Positions 35,563 through 48,900 of a DNA stretch of 64,000 nucleotides are shown piece after piece (position 1 is the stretch's first letter; each line of letters begins with the position of its first letter). A model generated the notes under the pieces. The model made no database searches, was not told the DNA's origin, and saw only the letters and a list, made by a program, of their open reading frames with translations. Source of the stretch: Acridotheres tristis (taxonomy: Eukaryota > Chordata > Aves > Passeriformes > Sturnidae). Location: the NCBI GenBank assembly GCA_037013685.1, contig CM072892.1, positions 18,667,501 to 18,731,500 on the forward strand, written 5' to 3'. A program made the position numbers and the translations under genes.

Positions 35563-37751
35563 AAACAAAAATCAATAAACTTCTGTTTGTCTCTAAAATA
35601 AAGTACTCTTTTCTGATTTCAGCTTTGTCATCATTGCCTCATCACTGCTGCTGAGACAGATGTTAGAGCTTCTAAAATAAGGTTTAGATTTTAAACATTT
35701 TCTAATGGCTGCCATTAAACAGAAGAGGCTACCAAAAATGTGTACTTTGTTTTTATTTAAGTTAATGGTTCTAGACTTAAGCACATACATTATTATTTGG
35801 ATTGATACAAGTGATCATAGCTGGGATTTATTTTTTTTTCAGTTACAGATAAATCGCAACCTCAGGGAAACTTCTCACTTACTTGGATGTTCTTTGAAGT
35901 TAATTTCCTATGACTTCCCTTTGTTACTCCAGATTTATCTCAATGTATCTAAAAGCAGCATTTGATTCTTAGAAATTGACACAGAAATGAAAGCAAAAAA
36001 AGTTAGTTGCCAGTCCAAAAAGCCCTTGCCAAATATTTACTGAAAAGAAGAGTTAATTTTTTCTAATCTTTCTTCTTACTTTTTCTGGAAAAAAGGAATA
36101 AGTAGTAATGGGAAATATGGTATTGCTGTTCATAAAGACAACATTTTTGACAACATGGGAATTAACATTAATTTTCCTCCCAGAAACAGACCCACTTATA
36201 TTCTCTCAGAGCTCTGTGGGTACATTTAGGTAGTATAGAAGCTTTAAAGAAAGATGAGTTTATGATTTCAGTGAGAAGGTATTGAGGTTTTGGCAGAATT
36301 TACAAAAATATGTTCGAAACTTCCAATTTTTCACAGTGTTACAGTAAATACTCATTTAATGAAAGAGGGAATTCTGACAAAGATTGGTAACTAAGATCAA
36401 ATCAGCAGCATCAATACATTTACTGATGAAAAAGCAGAAAGACATGGGCGTCTTTCTTCTTTTTTCAGATTTTAATGGTTTTATATTTATTTTTGTTTGT
36501 TGTTTCTTTTGGGTTTGGTTATGTGTGTATGTGTGTGTTTGTTGATGCTTGTAAAGATAATTACCTTTCCCCATACTGTTTCTTTTTCATGAGCCCCTCA
36601 AAATGGAGCATAAATACTGTAAAATCACAAAGGTAATTATTCTCATCTACTTATAAAGAAATACTGAACAAAAAAATAAACAGGACAATGGTTAATTTAG
36701 GGCTTAAATGAAGCTTGATAAATGATTTGAAACGCTCTCCAATATGACAAATCTAGGGTGCAAAACTTGGGTTTCACTTCTATAAAAATTATCCAAAATA
36801 GCATCTTGAGACAACAGCTACATTTTCTCAACTCTTTTAGGTCCACTCCTGTAGGAATCTGAAAGCCACAGTGCATACTGAGAGCCTCCATACCGGAGAA
36901 GCCTCCATACCCAAAAATCCATGGAGTCAGGTTATAGATCTCTATTGTGGTACAAGTTCAAGTCCTACAAAAAAGGACCAGCTACTCCATACAGTGAGCT
37001 GCTGCAGCAGCTGTATTATTGCTTCTGTAAGAAACTATTTGTACTTATTTGAGGGTTCTCAGAGTATAATCATAGGGTGTAAAGTAGCCCAGAAATAAGG
37101 TGCATGAGCTCCTATACCAGCACTGAAGAGGCAGGATAGAGGATAAGGAAATTGTAGGAAAGCCCTTGAGATTGTCAGAATAGGTTTATGTTGTTAAACT
37201 AAGCAGCAGCAGGGAATGCCTCCAGACACTCAATCACTGGGTATTAGAAGAATAGCTGAAAGCCTGTTTTGCATATAACACTCCCAAACAATGTCCAGGT
37301 ACAAATCAGGATTTACTACAAGGGAGAGAGCAGTGCCAGTAGGTAAACTACATTCAGACAAAATATATTGATGACAAGGAAAGTTTGATAACACAGATGT
37401 GGAACATTGCTCCTGGCTGGTCTCAAGGGCAAGGAATGGTGCACTAAATCTACTAGTACAGCCATAGTTCACTTTAAAACAATTAAGTAATTGCACAATA
37501 AATTCCATATATAAGATGAATTTATGCAATTTCTTACATTTTCTTAAAGTTACTAGGTCAGTGGAAGGTAGATTTGTAGATTTGGGGCTAATTTCAAGTC
37601 TCTGTACCTTGTCATTCACCACTACCTTTACTGTATGATTAACATATTTCCCAGAGACACAGGCTAAGTACTTTAAATGTTATATCTTTATATCAAGATT
37701 TACATAAAAAGTACATCTGCATTAAAAAAATTATATAGAGAGGTATAAGTC

Positions 37752-37802
37752 TGTATATATTCATATATATCAAATATAATATAATATTTATAAATACATA
37801 AT
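37752..37802. repeat. TATA/ATAATA low-complexity tract
   Basis: A tract of A and T with only scattered C. No function is inferred. Confidence 0.75.
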
Positions 37803-39493
37803 TCCATAATTCCATAGCTATGTGAAATTAGTGTTGAGAAGTTAAATATTAGTTCCTGGATCTTCTCTCAGATCCAGTCTAAACCCACTGTACCATGGAG
37901 GTTGTAGAGGAAACATTTTGTTCTATTAATTCTTGAAAGTAGTAGCTACAACATGGTGGTAACCTCTGTACTCCTCTTCAAATTAGGGGTTTTAATTGCT
38001 CTCTACTAAGTACCCAACATTCATGTCTCTGGGGTGTGTTGCCTTCAGTGTTGGTTTCTATGATACAGTCGAGGCAGGTAGAGAGCTCTCATCATAACAG
38101 TGTACTGCTGGGAAGGGAAAGGATCTGTTCCCAGATCTGAACATTGAATAATCACTTTCCATGTTCGAATCATAAAAGCCTGTTGGCTTTATACTCATCC
38201 CTCTGTTGTCTTGTACTTTCACTTTATAATTCATCATGCCTTCCTGTGAGTTACTTTCCCCTATGGAGTGAGAGTTCAAAGAGTGCTAATTCTTCAAAGC
38301 TTTTTCAGTATGCGTGTGCTGGGCTGTCAGGAATCCCCAGAGTGCACAGTGTAACTGGTTAGTACCTTTCCATCTCCCTGCCTTGGCACATTGTCTTGAA
38401 ATCACAGTGCACCAGCTGCAGGTTCCTGCAGAATGCTTTGTTAAAATGTTGAGTGCAGCTCTGCACCACTTCCTCTGACAGCTCTGCCTTACAGGGGCAG
38501 ATTTCCCATTGCTTTCCTTGCTTTTGTGCTGCACAGTGATGAGGGCGTGCAGATTTCTAAATATGCATACATTATGCAGTCCTTTCTTGTTTAGCTCAGG
38601 ATATTAACAGGAAAGTCATTAATTCTTATGGGGAAAAGTCGGCTCTGATGTCAGTGCTCATCCTCTAGTCTTGTTCATTCCTAACTTGAAAGTCTCTCTT
38701 ACCAGTACTGTCCACAGAGCTATGACATTTCCTTTGTTTTCTGTGTAGTGTGTTTGAAAATTGCTACAGATGACAGCTCTCAATAAACATTTTCCTCCCA
38801 GAACTGCAGTAAAGGATATAATAATAGGATAACATACTTCCTTACACCAGAACAATTAATTCATGAACATATCACGTGCTTGTTTACATCCTTGTCTCAT
38901 CCTTTAACAATACTTCAAACTTATTCCAGTATTTATTTTACTTGTTTTGGCACACGAGGCTTCTGTGAAATCAGAGTTTAGAGACAAATAGAAGATTGGA
39001 GTTTGCTATATGGGAGCAGTAGCTCTGTAGGAAGAGTCTACACCTTTTGCAAGAGCCTTTTACTCTGGCTAGACTGATGCATTATCTCTAAAGACCAAAT
39101 CGGAGCCAGAGTATTTTATAACAGGCTTCATTTTTGTTCCGTCTTTATCTGCCAAAAAGGAAATACACTTATTTGGAAGATAAAACATTTATAAAGTTCA
39201 TGTTGATGAGAATAGGATTCTAAAACATGAAAAATATGAAAATAAAGAGTTCAGGCACAATAGAAAGACAAATGTGAACCAAAAAAACAAGAAATAGAAC
39301 AAAAATATTTAATTTCAACTGCAGATAAATATCAGAAAGGCTTAATTACTGCTTCTAGAGGATCTGATTTCATGCTCTTAGTTAATTTTGTCCTGCCGGG
39401 ACAGTTATTTCACAGCTATTCTAGACCAGCATTGACATATATGACATGATTCAGGTCTCATGTCTGATCTTCTGCACTGTTCAGCCACATGAT

Positions 39494-39542
39494 TAAAAAA
39501 AAAAAACAAACAAAAACCAACTAACCAAATGAAAAAAACCCA
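39494..39542. repeat. A-rich tract with C interruptions
   Basis: About 12 As followed by CAAACAAAAACC-type words. It is the complement of the T/G-rich type seen at 5472. Confidence 0.8.
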
Positions 39543-42500
39543 CTGACAAATTGTCTGTAATTTCACAATAGAAAATTATATCAGAATATCTGTGTTTAAT
39601 TGTCTAGTTTAACCTCTGTCCAAGGAACGTCCAGCTACTGCAAAAACAAATATTCAGACATTTGTTTCAGAAATCTGATAGTTGAAGTAAAAAAGTTTTG
39701 TCACTGAGTATTCTGGAGTAAAGGTGTGTATTAAGCCAGATGATAAACTTTTTGGAGATATTAAATCAGGAAAAAGTTCAATCAATTTAATTAAATTCTG
39801 TACTTTTCTGCAGGACAATCAGCATAGTGGGAAAAGCTAAGTTGAACATCAAAGATTTTATAAGCAAAAAAGGCCCCACACATGACCATATTGATCTAAA
39901 AAATGCATCAACTATAGTGAAATTTTGTTTATCATTAAATTTTCAAAATTTGGATCAAATGGATGTAGTCAGTAATGCTGGCAATAGCATCTTGTTGCTT
40001 ATGAATGCATATTGCACAGTTTGCAATTACTGTTCAAACCAGAGAATAATCGAGGGAGTTCCTATTATGTGTGGAAAGATCAACAATCTTGTTTTCTAAA
40101 ACAGTAGCTGATTGAGCTTTTATGTGCTCCACTCTGTCAAATTATGTCTAAATCACATTTTATTTACTTTTCAATACCTTTTTAAATTCCATATCTATTT
40201 GTATAAGTGACCAGAATATACTCTTCTGAGGCAGAATCTAAGACTATTATTTCAGTAGGGATGAGAATAAAGCTGTTAATCAGATCTGTTCATTAATATT
40301 TCCCATTTCATCACAGACTCAGGTATTGATCCAAATACATATAGCAAGTTCAGACCTTCCCTGGAGTTTTGGGGAAGTTTGCTTACCTTTATGCTTTATT
40401 ATTATGATGATTTTCACTCCATTCTCTTCTATACTGTAAAGTAATAGAGTAGTATACTACACAATTTTTTCTCCTTGTTTTCCACCAGTTCATCTCATTC
40501 CATCCCTATTACATCTAGACATGCTAGATATATCTACAGTACTTACAGGATGCAGGAGACCCCCTTTCCATATATTCTCTGACTGAATACATTTAAGTTT
40601 ACTGTTTAAATACACCTGTTTAGCAACCAGATATATCTTAATTTCTTCTTAATTTTCAATAAGTCTTCATTTTCTAAACTTTCGTGGTGGGTAAAAGTCA
40701 TAGAGTTAATTTTTATATTAAATTATCTATCTTAAAATGTGTCTTGAAGAGACTCAGAAATGGTTTCTTTTCCTCTAGCACAGAAATATTCCAGACCCAA
40801 AGACAGAACACTGGAAATTTCTTATGTCCGTATTTTTTTTATCTTTTTACTCTATATTTCTTGCTTCTTCTTCTTCAGCACTCTTGCTGTTAGTGCTTCT
40901 AAGCACTAGTTTAAAATAAAAAAAAAAAATGGAGACAGCTGTAGACTTGATGGTTCATTGACATCTTTGAAGGCTTTTGTTTTATGGACATCACTGATCA
41001 GTTTCTATTTCGGTCTTGTCTGCCTGGCACCAACATTGTTCCCAACATTGTATTATTCCCATCTTTTATTCAGGTGTCTTTTAAATACAGGCACCTTCTG
41101 TTTTCTTTTGTGATCCATTGCTGATTTCCACATCTCTGTGTACCTACAAAGAGTTTGGAACTGATTGCATGCAAAATATAATTGAACTGTAAGTAATTTC
41201 AGTTGAGACTGATTATGTTTATACAAGAGAAAAAAAAATTATTTCAATAACAGTCATATATTTCACTAGAAGAAAAGCTGCCTTTTATGTTTGACAAACA
41301 CACATCTTGACATTTTTACACTTTTCTATGCTCTAAATGGGCTATTGAGTATAAATCACTTTTATTATAACATACAGTCTTTTTTTTTTATAATAAACTT
41401 TTAAACACTGTATTGTATTACCTAAAGAAAACCTGTACATTTTGGATAACAGCAATAGTTTCTCTCATGAAAAGTAATGATTTAATAGAATACAATGAAT
41501 ATTCCAAGAAAGCCTAACAGTATCCATTGATTGATGCTATTCCCACTCAGAGAAATTTGCTACACACAACTGCCTAATTCTGTCCTTTCTCTGAAGATGT
41601 CCTATTGTTTCCTTAAAGCAGACCAAAGAAATTTCTGTTGTATGAAGAGCAAATAACTACACAAGCAATAAGACACACATAGAACAAAAGAAAACAGAGC
41701 AACACCACATCCTTTGATTCTCACAAAATCAAACACCAAAGTAACTTTTCCTTAACTAACAGACTCTGTTGACACCATTTAATCTCTCTGTCAGTTAGAC
41801 TTTGGAGGACAAATTTTGCTACCCATCACTTCACACAGGATAGATAATTTTAATAGTGCTTGAGTGATATGAAAGATAACAGAACTCTCTTAAACCATCT
41901 ACATTGGGACTGTAGGATAAGCATTGAAACAATGTGATGAGCTTGGAGCAGAGGGATTTGCTGTTTCTATACAATTAAGTTTCTAAGAGTTCTCCTCAAA
42001 CTGCAAATTTAAAATACAAATTCCAACAGATTTCATACCCCTTGGAGACTTTAGGATACAGATTCCCTTTTTTTTGGAATAGCTTTTAACAGATAGCAGT
42101 GGTCTTCTTCCTCTACTATTTGTGGAATGGATTGTAAAATGCTGATACAATTTATTGTCTTTAAGAGTCTATCCAAATAAACCCTAAGAAAAACAAAAGT
42201 CTACATATTGCTTTATCATCATAATATCTGTCCTGCTGCTTTACTGATGCATTAGGATAGTAAGTGGAGTCATCCATGACAAGTATCACTTAAAATTTCT
42301 TTTGAATCTTGTTTTGAGAGTGAGATTAGATAGTATAGAGGAAGGACACTGATTATACTCCGATTATTAAAACCCCCAAAAGCTACAGACTGACTTCAGG
42401 GGTTTCCAGGTCAAGACCCTTCATGACAGTCACAACCAGTATTCTCAAAAAAATCATAAACATGTATACAAATACACGTGGGCACTTATCCTCAGCAGCT

Positions 42501-45500
42501 TCAGAGAACCTATTCTTCTTAACACATAGATAAAAAAATTCTTAATTGAATTCCTACAATTTTTTCCACTCCTTTCAGATATTCTTGACTTCTCACCAGC
42601 AACTCTCTCAACTTTGAATAACCAAGTTTACATTTCTTCCATTATTCAGGACTCTTTCTGTGTCTCATGCCATCTAATATATCTTAGTTACACATCCTAT
42701 GAACTTTGTATTTGTAAGCAGGTGAACAACTTTTGCAGAAATGTCAGTTTATCCTGAGCAGTAAACTCATTTTATTCATATGTCTTCACTCTTTTCTCAA
42801 AGACTCATGTAACACTTTTTAGGATTAACGCAAATTCCATAAAATTGTGAAGGCAAAAGCCACTATGGATCTCTAATTTGACCTGTTGTTTTGGCCAAAC
42901 ATTTTCATTGTGACTTCAGGAAAATGACAATTTGTAGTTTTTTAGGTGATTTAAAGTATGATTTAAATGTTTATTGTGACTTTTTATTGATAAAAGCCAC
43001 AAAGTCAGCTTCTAGGTATTGTAAACCCAAAGCATTTAAAAATTAATCATTATTAACCATTACTATGAATAGCACATGGGATTTTCAATTATTCAATTAA
43101 GTTATGACTACAGAACTTAACTAAATGATTGAAAGAAGCTTGATCAGTGAATCCAGGCAATTATTCCAGTGCTCCATCAATATTATTATGTGCATAGGAA
43201 AATATCATATGTTACCTAAAAAAGCAAACATGCAAGTTATTTCCATTGATTAAAAAAACCCGTTTTTTCTTTCCTAATTGCAGTGCTCCCAAAATCTATT
43301 CCAACATGTATGAAGAACTTATTTTTTCTGGAAATTAAGTAAGTTAGAAAGTCTGTTTCTCACTAGTACCTGACTTAGCTGCAGGTTAAGTCACATAACC
43401 ATCTCAGCTCATGTTAGTTACATAAGACCTAATGAATGAAGTCAAAACAGCCTTGGTGGCCATTCAGCTTATCCTAAAAATGATCTACAGTATGTCAACA
43501 GAGAAAGTATTTTAGGCTTCCCTCATGTATAGGCACAGACCTGTAGGCACCTAATCCGAGTTGTCTCCAAAAAGTTCAATCCCTCTGAATTTAGTCCTTC
43601 TTGTTTTAGTGTAGTCCCTCTTGTGACTGCAATAGAAAACATTAAAAAGCAGTAATGCTCTTAGGAATCTTCTTGTTATGAAGCCTTGGAAAAAAGATCA
43701 CTAGGACTATACAGTAATCAGTACACGTAATGAAAACAGATAGAAAAGCATTCAGTGTTGTGAATTTTAATAACAAATACATCTGCCTTTGAATGCAAAA
43801 GAAGCCGCCACAGTCATGGAGAAAAATGTTTTTTAAAACAATACTTTTCCATCACTATCTGAGCATATAAAGATAATATACAGGAAGCAGATACTTCTTA
43901 CAGTATAGATACTCTTTACCCAGTCTTAAGTTTCTGTTCTTCAGTATGTAAAAAGACACATTGTGTTCCAAATGTGCACTATCAGTCATTAAAAAAAATT
44001 CCACAATCTACGTAAGTTTTATGTGCATTTGGACTAAGATGCATTTCTTTACTTTTAAAAGTAATAAATCTAGGCCAGATATAAAATAAACCCAAGGCAA
44101 GACTATTTAACACCCTGAATATCCCTTAAGAAGGAGGGAAAAGTAATGTTCCAAGCAAATGCAGTGTTTCAATTTAAAATTTATAAGTCAATTTTCCAAA
44201 ACATCTTATTACTCAAATATTTTACATATACACATTCAGTATATGAATTTTTAATGCTCAAGTGAAATGGATAAACATCTTTGTGAATATAGAGCTACCG
44301 ACCCTGTAAAAAGTATCAAGCATATAAAACAGCTGAGTAAAAGCTGCATATCCCAATTTTCTTAATAAACACAGAAACAAGAATGCCAGATCTGCATGTC
44401 ATATTTTAATAGTTTTAGATGTTGTTTAAATGCTCTTTGATCCTTTCTCATGGTTTAGCCAGAAGCATCACTACACACAGAAAAAAAGGAAACAAGATAC
44501 TATTGTCAACTCAGACATCACAGTATGTCTTCTATATTTATACCGGTAGACCTTCTGTACTGCCACATTATGGGAATAAGTCCCCATTAAATCACATTAC
44601 TGGATTTGAAGGAGAAAAGAAAAGCAACATAGCATGAAGAAACTGATTTACAAAATTAGTTTTAAAATCTAATTGTGAACTAGAAATAATCTGTTCATAT
44701 TTTGAATATTTAGAGGACATTATAAAAGAAATAATATCTGAGCCTTCTCAGTTAAAACAATTGCTGATCTATAACTTCGAGCTAAATTAAAACTAGGCTG
44801 AATCAAGGTGCTTACCATTACTTAGTATCAATGAAATGTGTAGGGCTCTTTTTAATTGCTGCATAGTTCACCTCCCCACTTAAGCTTTTCTTAGTAGTCA
44901 CTCCAGGAGAGCCCCACAGAACTGTGGTGTAATCTGTGAGTTTGTCTTTTAGTTCAATGGTCTCCATACAGACAGTAAATGAGATCTAGGATTGGGAAAG
45001 GGATTATGTCAATGAAAACAGACATTTCTAGGATGAAATTTGTAGATACCTGTGATGCATAAAGTGTACTGTTTTGTTCACCTGGGGTTCTTTTGGGGCA
45101 TCTTAACCCCTAACAGAAAAGTTTTGGAAGATTTCCATCAACTACATGAGAGGTTATGCAAATCTCTGCTGGCAGTGACAAACTAATGGGAAAGGCAAAA
45201 TGAAGGGTAAATACATGGTCATCTAAGATGACCAGAGAAAAAGGTTTCTAGCCTGGTTCAGTGTCTAAAATTAGTATGTGAACAGGAAGTTAAAAATAGT
45301 GTCCTGTCATTTGTGTATATCTATATACCAAAAAATCTAGACTTCAGATATTTACTATTTCCTGTTATTCAGAGGGAATGGAGGGTGTTGTTTGGAGTTT
45401 TGGGGCTTTTTTTATTTGGTTGATTAGTTGCTTGAATTTTTTGGGGTGGGTGAGGGTGGACTTTTTTCCTGCTCATGTTATGATTTTAATTTTTCCACAA

Positions 45501-45737
45501 ACTGAGTGTAAAATAATTAAATTTCTTGCAAGTTATTTTGGACTTTTTAATTACAAGTACTAACTACAGAATAATATTTTTGATAGTTATTCTTTTTCTT
45601 AAAATTTCAAGTTTGAATTAGCTGGTACAGAATTTTATATTATGCATGACTCTGTGGCTAGTTAAAAAGAGAAATAATCTCAAAAGAAAAGAAAGAAACC
45701 CAATGGGAAAAAAAAAAAAAACAAACCAGAAAAAAAA
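39543..45737. other. Unique A+T-rich DNA, no gene seen
   Basis: The open frame at 39827-40099 (90 codons) follows a pyrimidine-rich tract ending in CTGCAG, an acceptor-like context. It has no recognisable domain and no nearby donor stands out. An A run sits at about 45709-45721. No named repeat is found. Confidence 0.6.
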
Positions 45738-45960
45738 CTCCAGAGCCTTATATGCACGTGTAAAGTGATGCACTATTCAGACTGAAGAGAATAATCAGCT
45801 GCTCCCTGCAATGGTAAGAAAAGCCTTGACAGCTGTGAACCAATTATGGCCTCTGAAACCTTCACCGAGACCTAATCAAGAAAAGTGTTTGTTACTGTGT
45901 CCCAGACATTGCAAAGTAAACAAGATGACTAAATGCCTTGGAGGCAAGTAGGAAGTTTCT
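45738..45960. other. Possible conserved non-coding element
   Basis: A mixed-composition, repeat-free stretch in an otherwise A+T-rich desert. It carries a CACGTG box (45755-45760), TGACAGCTGT (45827-45836; a TGACAG site overlapping a CAGCTG E-box) and an AATTA core soon after. Such packing is common in vertebrate enhancers, but these motifs also occur by chance. No open frame supports coding. Confidence 0.2.
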
Positions 45961-48900
45961 TAGGCATAAAATCTCAGAACTGTCTTTGGGTATGTTTGTA
46001 TTCCTTTCAGAAGATGTAGAATTTTCTGAAATAATAAATTAAGTACATTCCCCAAAGATATCTCCTTAAGAAATAATTCTGACATAAATTTTTCAGCTCC
46101 CTATCTTTCTGTTACTGAACCTTTAATTCTTTCCTCCACGGAAAACTTTCATCATGCCCCACTCTACCCATGTGAGCCTACCCCACCCCTTCCAAATTCC
46201 TAAGTGAAACCATACCCAGAGCCAGAAGTATTCATAGCACTTGTCTAGAATACTTAAACTTATGGAGGAAAAGGCACTCATTGATCAAACCTGACTAGTT
46301 CACTGCTGCAAATGTTTGCAGTGAGCTTCATTTAAAACTTGGATTAAGCAGCTGCTGCACTGGCTCCAAATATCCTGTCCAAAAAGGGTGAGATCAAGGA
46401 CTCTGTGTGAGCATGGGCTACAGAGGGCTGGGAGCTTTGAATTCAGCATATGTGAAGAACCAAAATGCCTCAAACAATGGTGTAGGGGTTATTTTCTGTT
46501 GGTAAAACATAGAAACATAAGAAAAAAAAAAAGTGACTAATTCACAGTACTGAGCCCAGGTCCCTTACTGAAAACTCATGTGAGATTTAGTCCACAAGAA
46601 GCCTTTGTACTGTTTTCTCTCTGTGGACATGGCATGTGTGTTTGATTCTCATACAATCCAAATTTATCACTTCAGAGTAGTAAGTTAAGCATATCTTAGA
46701 GTTAAATATTTTTAACACAATTAAGCACAGCAAAGTTGGAATGAGGGAAGGAAAAAAATCACAAATAAATAAATATTGCAATAAACCAAAATAAATTATC
46801 AAAGGTACCCAATTGTTAGTGATAAATTTTGGTAGTGTTTTTTTAAAAGAAGATTGCACCATTTTTTGATTCAAGGTGAAAACAGAAGTCTGTGTGGTTG
46901 TGGTAGTTGTCTTCAAAATGTTTCACAAGGGTATGTTCATCTCTCTGTCTAGTTCCCACTTCTAAGTTTCAAGATCAGTCAAATACAAAAATGAAAAAGA
47001 AAACTCTAGACAGAACAGTTGAGTCTGATCAGATTTTGATAGGGAACCACAAATATTCCAGCCTGGACCTGGCTTCCATTCAAAGATTACAAAAGCCTCA
47101 GTAATTCTCTTGATAAATCTAAGCTCTGGGCAGGAGATTCAATAATAAAACTCTAGGCCAAATTGTGGTGGTTCTTGAATTTGTAACAGAAGGGCTACAA
47201 ATTCTCAAAATCAAATACCTCAAATACCATATAGTATTTCTCATTTGTCCTTAGAAATTGTTTACCTTAGTTGTTATTTGTGTCGTGTGGGTATTAAAAT
47301 TTTTCAAAATTTAAATAGAATAATAATGAATCCATGGGGGTTTATCAGCTTCAAGATCCCCTGAGCTACTTTACTATTACAAATGCTTGGCACATATATG
47401 GGACAACTCTATAAAAAATTCCTGTCCTTCAAGATTATGAGAAAGATCGTTTGACAGAAAGTGCTACTAAGGAAGTTGCCCAACGCTGGGAATGTCAGAA
47501 ATAGAGCCAAGTAACCTTAATAAAATGCATTTTGTGGCATGCCCTGAGCCACTGATTCCCCACTCATGGAAGGAGACAAGGAATCTGATGGGATGCTCCA
47601 TGGTGATCCTGTTTGCCATTACCATGAAAACATTGAGGAGGAGGAATGAAGGGAATACCAAAGAAAATGGAATATTGCAATATATCTAGGTCCATCGCTG
47701 GGGATAGAAGCATCCAGAGGAAATGGAATCTGACAACATAGGACCCCATGAAATTTGATGAAAGCTGTTACATCACTCTTATTTTAAGTATCTCTACAGA
47801 TCCAGTTTAAAAGACAGTATTAATTGGCATTATTTAAAATTTAAAAAAAAGTCGTTTGCAAGGATTAAAAAGGTAGAAATCTCATTTCTGTTCTACTGTA
47901 TGGGTCAAGAAATGTGTTTGACGAGGATACTGAGTACTCAATCACCAAGGATCAACATCAGATTCCAAAGAGATTAAATTTGTGGATTTTATGAAATTTG
48001 CTGACAGTTCATGGAGATCATGGCATCTGTCTTGTTTTCTTGTTCCATAACTTCCGCAGGAGTAATTTTTGCACCTTTCTTGGAAATATATAGCTGCTAG
48101 AATATTTCACTATACTTTCCTAGCCATAATTCAAGCTAATATTTCATTTTAACCATAGTAGAAGGAAACACAAATGGACACACAGGTCTAGAAAAATGGG
48201 AATTATAGTTGCAGATATGCTCTTTGGACTCTGAATACGGATAAGGAGAGGAGAAATGTTTTTTTGAAACTGTGTTTGTGGATTTCTTAGTCTTGAAATT
48301 TCACCTCCTGAGGCTCAGTGGAACAATATTTGATTCCTTTATAAGTGTATGATGAATAAGACCTTCCATTCTTTGTGCCCTTTTACTAGCTTGAATCAAA
48401 TATGAAATACTTCAAATTTGCTCTGGAAATATTTTCATTGTATTTTTTATGTTTACCTTACTAGAACTAATCAAAAAGGTTCTCACTAGTACTTGCTTTA
48501 GCAGATGCTCTGAGGATGAATGTTGTAGATAATTTTCTCTCTTATGAACCAGTTTTCTTGGTTTTGAATATATCAGCATGACAGGTGACAATGTAATTTG
48601 GTTCAGATTAACAAAATTTAAAATTAAAATAACTCATACATGCAAAATGTATACATATTGCACAAAGGGAAACAATAAACAAGTAAAGGCTAACCAATCT
48701 CTGCAAGACAGGTGATGGAATACCATTTTCTACTTTTTTCAGTTTTAGAATCCTTCTGAAGTTTATCTCCCAAGTACTGATGTCAAGAGACACTGATGGA
48801 TTGTTCAGAAGAAATATCTGCTCTTCTGCAATTTAAAACATACTTTATTTAAAACAAATCACAAAATCATAAATCTTCGTGTTTCAATAATAAATATGAT

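Larger units (their letters stand above)
35059..39493. other. Unique A+T-rich DNA, no gene seen
   Basis: It holds a 39-bp-period tandem duplication (35492-35562), a 16-bp palindrome (36997-37012) and an A+T tract (37752-37802). The open frame at 37230-37622 (minus, 130 codons) has no recognisable domain. The stretch 38320-38540 is somewhat richer in G+C and unclassified. Confidence 0.6.

Noticed and set aside
39827..40099. 90-codon frame just after a TTTTCTGCAG acceptor-like site
   Set aside because: The peptide is unrecognised and low-complexity in parts, and there is no partner exon or clear donor.
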